Positions 27,301 through 31,071 of a stretch of DNA of 31,071 bases are shown piece by piece. The translations under genes were made by a program, and so were the position numbers. Source of the DNA: Bacteroidales bacterium UBA1180 (GTDB taxonomy: Bacteria > Bacteroidota > Bacteroidia > Bacteroidales > Paludibacteraceae); contig DBYS01000012.1 of the NCBI GenBank assembly GCA_002310195.1, forward strand, positions 76,999 through 108,069, given 5' to 3'. A model generated the notes under the pieces. That model was given only the letters and a program-made list of their open reading frames with translations, did not search any database and was not told where the DNA came from. Within the stretch, counting starts at the first letter, position 1. Every line of letters starts with the position of its first letter.

Positions 27301-27327
27301 ATTTGAGTTAAATTTAGAGTTTTTCAT
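21364..27327 (-). CDS. Giant modular secreted surface protein, candidate phase-variable
   Basis: A 1987-residue protein. Residues 1-46 are a polar extension that contains the 11-bp repeat array; a signal-peptide core follows (SRIVTLLLLLLTLGVGQMWA, cut near Ala67). Modules, from sequence pattern: a CBM-like unit about 68-190; a carbohydrate-binding, CBM26-like unit about 535-625 (WGANFKIHRWGGDA); an FN3-like unit about 637-737; two InlB/Bacterial-repeat units about 737-910 (GYTFSEW, GYYFSGW); then a long region rich in Tyr, Trp, Asn and Thr with further strand-rich units. The C-terminus (LIDGLLYIVRDGKVYDARGAKVE region) resembles short tails on other Bacteroidales surface proteins and the end of type IX secretion signals. 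A role in glycan binding or adhesion is inferred. The N-terminal half is more AT-rich than the housekeeping genes. Confidence 0.8.
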   Translation of the reverse strand: MKNSKFNSNANSRHDAISALLTYGSCRGKHGNDTATTRQRHGNGLHLSRIVTLLLLLLTLGVGQMWATYYYRGEKNSWGATEMTDVNGIYSYYSATSGAHQFKISTSASSYDYNYTYVTKNYKQTDVSDIGDYSSNNCYCWQSSAHYILVFNPNTSVNSTNKPIICAATALPSAGFESTDNTMSYYNNVDGDVKSSSLDRTNGSTIDLTSKAITSLYLKAFNTKMYQHYEVNLLGASAYHFYYKIHRTAVAAGSTGFTEVTSADSYSAGSVTWGSFDGSKYRKPTYYVTANQSLLSGLGSGLYTMSYYFTHVGTTETYRLPSTSSKYNQLKWKIPVPDISSPTCTSDGSGAGTNESPFTVAVGEDLTLTVGGSQASSDANSVLYAKFGSNAYSSTLTYKIEDLTSTKQSITVKAKYYNSADDLSGTEETWTIYYQGTLTPSLAISSFTQSESAVTAANSGSTVTINASRQNAGTSTITYAYSTDNSNWTTIASTTSTTQSWTLPDVTSTTTYYVKASMTYESTGYSDTETFTVYGKKTIKVKDTNSWGANFKIHRWGGDATGTDYPGETTNITSAGGQWKQIVLYSSSTNFLLCNGSSTSTADANKTANQTYAGVTDGYCYQIQSGTGGSLTLTSTANCPAKPTVTASAATSLTNTTATINGNISSNGNDAITDYGFYWGSTSTPGTQVSKGTSDKTGSISHNLTSLTAGATYYYQAYATNGQGTTKSTPVQSFTMPYKVTITKPTGCTSMSPGTGTKYVKVGDNISATATTGYTFSEWSTTNLTLGTPSTTDGVTTSAITAISADNGTITASYTENMTTITITANNKSAGSVTVGGAAFAWDGTTTAGVATTRALVATPAAGYYFSGWTLSDGADFAVGGTGEANASTTLRGLGDGETSGQTLTANFTELDKIYFRDVFDDGSTVTHWGDVYVYFGITWNGYSQAVTNADNNTWRVHMTKIPDTDVWWAYVPRDFTTAAAGTKEKVGFAKTNQNGKGYTFYNTKAATRGDYNRLLNMFVPFHTAKTTGNNSVDYFDDGYWMKYDTRANQGAGYYLKKYNSRNNYTQEGEFIATNDDATFIQFQERIDAGNSTLSYMITSAAGLNYVADASITSAKNTNVGVNEDTRALASNDVKFSITTTSEGYYTFILDQSGDKMKLSVIYPVEIGDYVLIHEYNDGSAKKNYSDFIKKSEASAKTVSMYLNMGAGTKSLKLYKCTAISAGHPVWGSYTTVGTGSGLFNTTTFSEGNGVYKFDVAINTSTDAVTGITNAGLYDGPYYIKTNSAPGGWADYKKNVLHQNTINFSTDDAKTFDYYMCAWIGDAGTNVKCVIANDYNNQLSDTLQGDAVIGALAQTMPAAGNVRFSYNSYTNEIKRAYISGSAYASDRFLVLEGDAKMFNESGTPLTTGNGRVSGLEQYEMNFTDDHNWIYEATVMAQPNARFKLTAKFNNQIQYFYGAAGARTDETTALLLGGSDENKYKMRIVYDFKTNRMIKAFIPSGTISTELGIEADLMIIREHQEDAQQVSFSGSGKLSDVKTVFGAMKFNKWTINNKSKAAGHAALTPSLSRYARDLFYISFPFDVNLSDAFGFGTYGTHWIIEYYDGKGRAKNGFWADSESNWKFVTPAERKNFTMNAFEGYILALDLDELGESSSVWDNDVEDVYVYFPSAAEVEDIEGTNRLIPIDQDGYECTIGPRPGMSDDRRNKDGYWHCIGVPSFANYNKDLYDTNGGTKIDWTSSSMPYLYEWNSASNTLSVTSSATFSFRATFSYLVQYAGASIYWSAVNATPASVVARQKDEPTNVEFRMELQQGEEKADQAFVRMTTDENVTTGFDFNYDLSKEFNKNKANIYTMVTTTMEDGPSVTEVAGNVLPMSEQTTIVPVGVKIATNDDYTFSIPDGTSGVGVTLIDNFTGTRTNISAVDYTVSLEAGTYNERFVLEISPIEQVITNLEPSAMEQQSDVRKLLIDGLLYIVRDGKVYDARGAKVE
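27198..27241 (-). repeat. Four exact 11-bp tandem repeats inside the giant gene
   Basis: The unit CGTTGCCGTGT (+ strand) occurs four times without a mismatch at 27198-27208, 27209-27219, 27220-27230 and 27231-27241. On the coding strand it encodes the region around residues 29-44 (HGNDTATTRQRHGNG). Because 11 is not a multiple of three, gain or loss of one unit would put the signal peptide and the rest of the protein out of frame from ATG 27327. No in-frame ATG lies between the repeat and the signal-peptide core. Confidence 0.95.
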
Positions 27328-27342
27328 TGTAGTTTGATATTT

Positions 27343-28149
27343 TTATTTATTATTATCTTTGTGGGTTATAATACGTTTTATATTTTTCAAAGTAGATTCT
27401 TGATTACGGAGGCTATGCAATATGTCTATATCTTGATTTTGAAGACCAATGCCAATCTCTGCCAAAGAATCCATTTTCACATTAACCTCTGCAGTAGATT
27501 TCTCTAATGTGAAAGTCGTTTGTTGAATAGAATCTAATATGTCCTCATGATATTTATTTTCTCCTGAAAACACCGAAACTAGAAATGGGGTAAAAATAGC
27601 AATGATTAGCGTTCCGATGGAAGCATACATAGCACATCGTGAATTTTTGGTTTGTTCTTTGGATTCATCTACTTGCTGCTCTCCAAATGATTTAAAGTTG
27701 TTCTCAACTAGTGTTATAAGTTCTTGTGAAATAATGACAACTCGCTTACAATTATTTAAGAATTCCGCAATATCTTTAGGTAAATCAACCGTTAATTCAT
27801 ATTGAGTATCCAGCTTGTTGGCTAATTGTATATTATTATTTTGTCCTTGCACATTAGCTTGATCAACCAAATAGATGTACCTATTATCTATGAGATACAT
27901 CAACAATAATGTTTTTACAATAACATCTTTTTTGATGGATAAAATGATTTTGTCATCAATTTTTTCAAAGTCTTCTTTTTTATAGTAGAAATGTAACTCG
28001 TTATCAACATACTCCACATTTGTGTAGTAGAATATATCATTGTATATATTGACTAGCAGATAGTCAACGCTAAATTTTACATTCTCAACAATCGTTTTGA
28101 TTGTCTCTTGTTCATATTTACTAAATGAACGTCTCTCCATTTCGTCCAA
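27343..28149 (-). CDS. AT-rich single-span membrane protein with coiled-coil tail, unknown
   Basis: A 268-residue protein with no family I recognise. Residues 1-165 look soluble and helix-rich with many Ile, Asn, Asp and Lys. A Ser-Arg-Cys pair precedes one clear membrane span at about 172-195 (YASIGTLIIAIFTPFLVSVF). The tail (about 200-268) has heptad-like spacing of hydrophobic residues, suggesting a coiled coil. The start could be codon 1 or 4. Base composition is far more AT-rich than the genes before 16000, consistent with acquisition by transfer. It ends 15 bases before the giant gene start and begins 34 bases after the zinc-ribbon gene, so the three may be co-transcribed. A signalling or defence role would be guesswork. 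Confidence 0.65.
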   Translation of the reverse strand: MDEMERRSFSKYEQETIKTIVENVKFSVDYLLVNIYNDIFYYTNVEYVDNELHFYYKKEDFEKIDDKIILSIKKDVIVKTLLLMYLIDNRYIYLVDQANVQGQNNNIQLANKLDTQYELTVDLPKDIAEFLNNCKRVVIISQELITLVENNFKSFGEQQVDESKEQTKNSRCAMYASIGTLIIAIFTPFLVSVFSGENKYHEDILDSIQQTTFTLEKSTAEVNVKMDSLAEIGIGLQNQDIDILHSLRNQESTLKNIKRIITHKDNNK

Positions 28150-28183
28150 TAATACTATTGCAAAATCATATTAAGTGTTAATG

Positions 28184-28450
28184 TCATTTTGTCGGTATCT
28201 CTATTACTTCTTGGCGCACGATACTACCTGTATTCGGATCTTCTAATGCCTTATACACAATTGAATTGTCTTTTCTGCAATCTTTATGGGCGCACTGAAC
28301 CTTCTGAATGAGTCCTTTGTCGTGCAAAGGGGCATACATTTCATTTTCTCCCATGTCTGCGACATGCTCCCACTCTATGTCTTCCGTATTCACGTCAAAC
28401 ATTCTTCCGCAGTGCTGACATTTTACTTGATTAATTAATTGTTTTCCCAT
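28184..28450 (-). CDS. Small zinc-ribbon-like protein
   Basis: An 88-residue protein with two cysteine pairs spaced like a zinc ribbon: C11-Q-H-C14 near the N-terminus and C53-A-H-K-D-C58. It begins MGKQLINQVK and ends in a short acidic/hydrophobic tail. No catalytic motif is seen. It may bind a nucleic acid or a partner protein. It lies just before the AT-rich membrane protein gene (34 bases) and after a 261-base region with an unusual inverted repeat and 11-bp repeats, which may control it. Confidence 0.65.
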   Translation of the reverse strand: MGKQLINQVKCQHCGRMFDVNTEDIEWEHVADMGENEMYAPLHDKGLIQKVQCAHKDCRKDNSIVYKALEDPNTGSIVRQEVIEIPTK

Positions 28451-28509
28451 ACTATTCTGATTTTTAGTTATTTATTCTTGTGCTTTTTTATTCATCTCAA
28501 TCCACGATT

Positions 28510-28569
28510 AGTTGCCTCATTGCATAGAACTCGTTAGGATAGGGTAATCTCACTTCGTTCCAGGCAACT
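28510..28569 (-). other. 60-base inverted-repeat element upstream of the zinc-ribbon gene
   Basis: AGTTGCCT at 28510-28517 is the complement of AGGCAACT at 28562-28569. On the - strand a second shorter pairing (GAAC with GTTC) lies inside. It would form the leader of a transcript reading into the 28184-28450 gene. It could be a structured RNA leader or the ends of a tiny inserted element. No known riboswitch pattern is recognised. Confidence 0.35.
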
Positions 28570-28592
28570 CTATTCCACTGCTATTGTTTTGA

Positions 28593-28658
28593 GTTTCTTT
28601 ATTGAATCTTTATAGAATCTTTACCCGATTCTTTTACGATTCTTTTAGTATTCTTATA
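28593..28658. repeat. Six degenerate 11-bp direct repeats (iteron-like) ending in a palindrome
   Basis: Six 11-base units run without gaps: GTTTCTTTATT, GAATCTTTATA, GAATCTTTACC, CGATTCTTTTA, CGATTCTTTTA, GTATTCTTATA. Units four and five are identical. The last unit leads into a perfect 8-bp palindrome (ATTCTTAT, loop ATA, ATAAGAAT; 28650-28668). The 11-base period is close to one helical turn, as in protein-binding arrays. It lies between the ORF6N gene and the zinc-ribbon gene. The palindrome could also act as a weak terminator for the ORF6N gene. Confidence 0.65.
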
Positions 28659-28711
28659 TAATAAGAATGTTTATATCTGTCAGTTTTGTCAGTATTCTCT
28701 CACCTTCGGGC

Positions 28712-29380
28712 TTAGTCCTTTTTACTCTCTGACTTGTTTGTCTTCGCTTTGCGCTCCGCATCAATAGCTTCGTAACCGATAGGCTTCAGAGGTTTTTGTT
28801 TTGGTTGCTGTTTGACGCTCAAAGCTCCTATAGCATTGTAAATGTTATCCAACTCATGCCTCATCTCCTCACTCAAATCATTCACTGCCCCAAGATTGTT
28901 CTCCAATGCATCCTCCAGCATCTTCATCCGCATGCGTAATTCACCGATAGCCATCTCATGTTTGTCATGTTGAGCCAGTATGCGTCGTGCAGCAACAAAG
29001 GCGTTCATGATGCCGATACTTACTGATATGGCGGTAGGGCTTTTAAGTACTGCTGATAACATGGCAACCCCTTGCTCGGTAAATACATATGGTGGATAAC
29101 GCAGTCCCATTTTGTCGGAATTGGACATCACAATTTGTGATCTCCATTTTTCAAACTCTTGATTATCAAGCTGAAACATAAACTCTTCAGGAAAACGTTC
29201 TGGGTTGCGTTTTACAGCTTGCTTCAGCACACGTGTCTCTACTCCATATAATGCAGCCAAGTCTCTATCCACCATTACCTGCTTGCCGCGAATCACAAAT
29301 ATCTGTTGCTGTACAGACAATAGTTGGATAGATGTACTAGTTATAAATACCGGCTTCTTTTTTTCAACATTTTTAGCCAT
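28712..29380 (-). CDS. ORF6N-domain protein (phage/mobile-element type)
   Basis: A 222-residue protein with an ORF6N domain at about 25-110: QQIFVIRGKQVMVDRDLAAL, then YGVETRVLKQAVKRNPERFP and LRYPPYVFTEQGVAMLSAVL. ORF6N domains are DNA-binding modules found mostly in phages and other mobile DNA, where they often accompany KilA-N or antirepressor-like parts. A coiled-coil-like segment (ELRMRMKMLEDALENNLGAV) follows, then a Lys/Pro-rich tail. The function is unknown, probably DNA binding. It is followed by the iteron-like array and lies about 500 bases from the RhuM gene, in an AT-rich stretch near a tRNA gene. Confidence 0.9.
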   Translation of the reverse strand: MAKNVEKKKPVFITSTSIQLLSVQQQIFVIRGKQVMVDRDLAALYGVETRVLKQAVKRNPERFPEEFMFQLDNQEFEKWRSQIVMSNSDKMGLRYPPYVFTEQGVAMLSAVLKSPTAISVSIGIMNAFVAARRILAQHDKHEMAIGELRMRMKMLEDALENNLGAVNDLSEEMRHELDNIYNAIGALSVKQQPKQKPLKPIGYEAIDAERKAKTNKSESKKD

Positions 29381-29456
29381 GCGATGTCTTTTTTATAGGT
29401 GTATATATATCAAACTTCACGTTTTCTCAGTTTTTTTGTATTTTTCTTTCAAAATA

Positions 29457-29488
29457 TTTGCATATTTCAAATATATATTGTACTTTTG
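29457..29488 (+). promoter_or_regulatory. Bacteroidota-type promoter, + strand, no gene downstream
   Basis: TTTG at 29457-29460, 20 bases, then TACTTTTG at 29481-29488: a full match to TTTG-N20-TAnnTTTG. It faces away from the ORF6N gene, which is on the other strand. No credible + strand gene follows; the structured element at 29500-29533 does. Confidence 0.65.
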
Positions 29489-29494
29489 CACCAC

Positions 29495-29545
29495 TTAATC
29501 CCGGTAACCTCTGACGCAAGTCAAGTTATCGGGTTTCGTTTTATA
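29495..29545 (+). ncRNA. Candidate structured small RNA with a GNRA hairpin
   Basis: About seven bases after the promoter, CCCGGTAAC (29500-29508) pairs with GTTATCGGG (29525-29533), nine base pairs with one G-U. Inside, TGAC (29512-29515) pairs with GTCA (29520-29523) around a GCAA tetraloop. A T-rich run follows (TTTCGTTTTATATT). Promoter, hairpin and T run would give a transcript of about 50 bases, or it is the terminator of an otherwise lost gene. No known RNA family is recognised. Confidence 0.45.
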
Positions 29546-29885
29546 TTCTATTTCCCTTCTTGGCTTCTGCCATTCTATTTCGTTATACTTTTATTTTCCC
29601 TTGCACTTTCTGCACTTTGGCACTATCCTTATTTTGTTCTTCCAAAAGTTTACTATTTTTAAGATCGTTGGGCTTGTCTTGGGGTGAGGAGTTCTGTGCT
29701 CACTCCGTTCACTCGCGCCGCGCACTTACTCCTTGACTGTCCACTGGACACTCTGCGGTGCGCTCTTTTCGCTTCATCCCGTGATGCTCCCGTTCAAAAC
29801 AGTACTATTTTTAATATTTGGCTTGATCCATCTCTCCCCCTGGCTTAGTCCTTTTTCCCCTCTAGCTTAGTCCTTTTTGCGATTG
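29546..29885. other. Intergenic region between candidate RNA and RhuM gene
   Basis: About 340 bases with no gene I can support. It holds a GC-richer patch (about 29670-29790) and a perfect 13-base odd palindrome (TGTCCA-C-TGGACA, 29738-29750). CTTAGTCCTTTTT appears at 29844-29856 and again 22 bases later at 29866-29878. The same 13 bases occur at 28711-28723 at the end of the ORF6N gene. Short open frames on + here lack convincing protein features. Confidence 0.5.
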
Positions 29886-30812
29886 TTATAGTTTGCTTTT
29901 GATAGTGCTTATTTGTGTGGCATCCATCTGTGTGAAAGCGAAGAGGCGTTTGCCGGCATCCTTCAGCGATGCGCCAATCAGGTAGATTGTCTTGTCATCA
30001 ATAATCAGAAAGCGGTCGTGAAAGGTTTGCGTCGTATGTAATGCTAAACCGCCATATTGTGTGTTGAAGTTCTTTCCTGCCAGTTGTAGCGTTTTGGTAA
30101 TATCTTTTGTATAAATGTCAATTGTTACTCCGGCTTGTTTCTCGCTCATCATTGTTAGCACCGACTCATCTACATAGTTGTCAATCAGCAGTATTGATTT
30201 CTGAGCCGATTTGATTAGCCGCTCAATGAATTCGAATGCATCATATATCTGCCCGTCAACAAATATCCCTTCACGTGGCGGTAACGATGTGCGGATAAAA
30301 AAGTCCACTTTGTCTTGCAGCTCATGTATTTGTTCCGTGTGCTCCTGTAACTTGTTGTCAATGCGTTGCTCCATGTAACGAATGTGCGGATTGACAGCAT
30401 ATCCCTTCAACAAGTAATCTTTCAATACGCCGCTTGCCCACTGGCGAAAGCGTGTGCCTTGTACAGAATGAACGCGGTAACCCACCGAAATAATCACGTC
30501 TAAGTTATAAAGATTCAATTCATCGGTCTGCGTTCTATCGCTCATCGCCCCATGCGGAGTGGTAATTCGAATTTTTCGAACAACCACTTTTTCGTCCAAT
30601 TCTCCCTCCTTAAAGATGTTGGAAATGTGGTAGCTGATAGTAGATTTCGCTTTGCGGAACAAAGCAGATATCTGTTGCTGTGTCAGCCACACCGTTTCTT
30701 CTGCTAACTGCACATCCAACCGCACCGTATTATCCTCGCTGCGATATATTACTACCGACTCGTTGGAAGGATTATATGTCCGTACATCTTCGCTCATCTG
30801 TACTTTATCCAT
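29886..30812 (-). CDS. rhuM: RhuM family protein with C-terminal PLD-like region
   Basis: A 308-residue protein of the RhuM family, first named in a Salmonella pathogenicity island and found in many islands and mobile elements; its biochemical role is not known. The N-terminal DNA-binding-like part includes EETVWLTQQQISALFRKAKS and the NLDVIISVGYRVHSVQGTRF block. A coiled-coil-like stretch at about 145-170 leads to a C-terminal region resembling a phospholipase D fold: LLIDNYVDESVL near 205-216 and HDRFLIIDDKTIYLIGASL with His265. The usual HxK lysine is an arginine, and only one such motif is present. A promoter with an overlapping inverted repeat lies upstream. The gene symbol reflects family only. 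Confidence 0.92.
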   Translation of the reverse strand: MDKVQMSEDVRTYNPSNESVVIYRSEDNTVRLDVQLAEETVWLTQQQISALFRKAKSTISYHISNIFKEGELDEKVVVRKIRITTPHGAMSDRTQTDELNLYNLDVIISVGYRVHSVQGTRFRQWASGVLKDYLLKGYAVNPHIRYMEQRIDNKLQEHTEQIHELQDKVDFFIRTSLPPREGIFVDGQIYDAFEFIERLIKSAQKSILLIDNYVDESVLTMMSEKQAGVTIDIYTKDITKTLQLAGKNFNTQYGGLALHTTQTFHDRFLIIDDKTIYLIGASLKDAGKRLFAFTQMDATQISTIKSKL

Positions 30813-30894
30813 TCACTCGTTGTATATTCTCTCGCTCACACTCTCCACGTATGTACACATATACGCGTACACACGCCTGAACATAAAAAGCCCA

Positions 30895-30926
30895 CAAAAT
30901 TACAAATATTTTTGTAATAATGCAAA
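30895..30926 (-). promoter_or_regulatory. Promoter of the RhuM gene with overlapping inverted repeats
   Basis: Read on the - strand, TTTG (30926-30923), 20 bases, then TAATTTTG (30902-30895) match the Bacteroidota consensus. The start site should be near 30888, giving a leader of about 75 bases. A perfect 8-bp inverted repeat (ATTACAAA-TATT-TTTGTAAT, 30899-30918) covers the -7 element, and a 6-bp one (ATGCAA...TTGCAT, 30920-30937) covers the -33 element. Both could be operator sites. Confidence 0.65.
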
Positions 30927-31019
30927 TTTTCTTGCATATTTTTGCTCAAATAAAGGAAAAATCTGCCGTTTTTCCGCCAAATGGCAAATTTTGCAGCCCA
31001 AATCACGGCGTACAGACAC

Positions 31020-31044
31020 AAAAAAAGAAGGCCGAAGCCTTCTT
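31020..31044 (-). terminator. Rho-independent terminator with UUCG loop after the tRNA
   Basis: On the - strand AAGAAGGC, loop TTCG, GCCTTCTT is followed by a T run (A run 31020-31026 on +). The 8-bp stem with an extra-stable UUCG tetraloop begins one or two bases after the tRNA 3' end, so it ends the tRNA transcript before the RhuM region. Confidence 0.92.
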
Positions 31045-31047
31045 CTG

Positions 31048-31071
31048 AGCCACTGGGCGGACTCGAACCGC
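31048..31071 (-). tRNA. tRNA gene, 3' end only (identity not determined)
   Basis: On the - strand the window edge holds a T arm (GCGG, loop TTCGAGT, CCGCC), the acceptor 3' strand CAGTGGC and discriminator T at 31048. The next genome bases are C-A-G, so CCA is not encoded. The 5' acceptor strand should read GCCACTG. The T discriminator fits tRNA-Thr or tRNA-Gly among others; the anticodon lies outside the window. Confidence 0.85.

Noticed and set aside
29399..29662. An 87-codon + strand frame after the orphan promoter
   Set aside because: It begins upstream of the promoter, is nearly all Phe, Leu, Tyr and Ile from AT-rich DNA, and passes through the hairpin element.
1..31071. CRISPR array, insertion sequence or integrase
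   Set aside because: No regularly spaced identical repeats of 24-40 bases with unique spacers, no cas-like gene, and no transposase or integrase gene was seen on either strand.

Overview
The window looks like a chromosomal segment of a Bacteroidales bacterium (phylum Bacteroidota). Evidence: promoters of the Bacteroidota type (TTTG, about 20 bases, TAnnTTTG) at three places; an rpsR-rplI-rpmE ribosomal block with a type B bL31; a zinc-ligand-poor Tgt; a TGS/SAD-fused nucleoside kinase; an OmpA protein with TSP3 repeats; and a giant secreted protein with carbohydrate-binding-like, FN3-like and InlB-like modules. I cannot name genus or species. LAYOUT. Positions 1-14206 are almost entirely + strand housekeeping: ribosomal proteins S18 (3' end only), L9 and L31; an RluA-type pseudouridine synthase; a sodium:solute symporter; the nucleoside kinase; a small secreted protein; a large MscS-type channel; a lipoprotein; an SLC13-type transporter with TrkA-C domains; and a tight run SPOR protein-folE-panD-tgt-LptF/G permease. 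Positions 14218-20536 are on the - strand: an MBL hydrolase coupled to rsmG by an ATGA overlap, yebC, and an OmpA/TSP3 outer-membrane protein paired with a large lipoprotein. Positions 20564-28450, also - strand, are accessory: a deleted AAA ATPase remnant carrying a REP-like palindrome, a small secreted protein with a C-terminal membrane/arginine tail, the 1987-residue secreted protein, an AT-rich single-membrane-span coiled-coil protein, and a small zinc-ribbon protein. From 28451 to the end lies an AT-rich stretch with ORF6N and RhuM genes (both common in mobile DNA), unusual repeats, a candidate structured small RNA, and the 3' end of a tRNA gene followed by a UUCG-loop terminator. HOW IT FITS TOGETHER. 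The left half is core metabolism and translation (queuosine, pterin and pantothenate precursors, rRNA modification, LPS export). The most unusual part is the giant surface-protein cassette: four exact 11-bp repeats lie inside its coding sequence upstream of the signal peptide, so copy-number change would shift the frame (candidate phase variation), and a small protein with a sorting-signal-like C-terminus follows it. Function assignments for the giant protein, the coiled-coil protein, the zinc ribbon and the 583-residue lipoprotein remain open.
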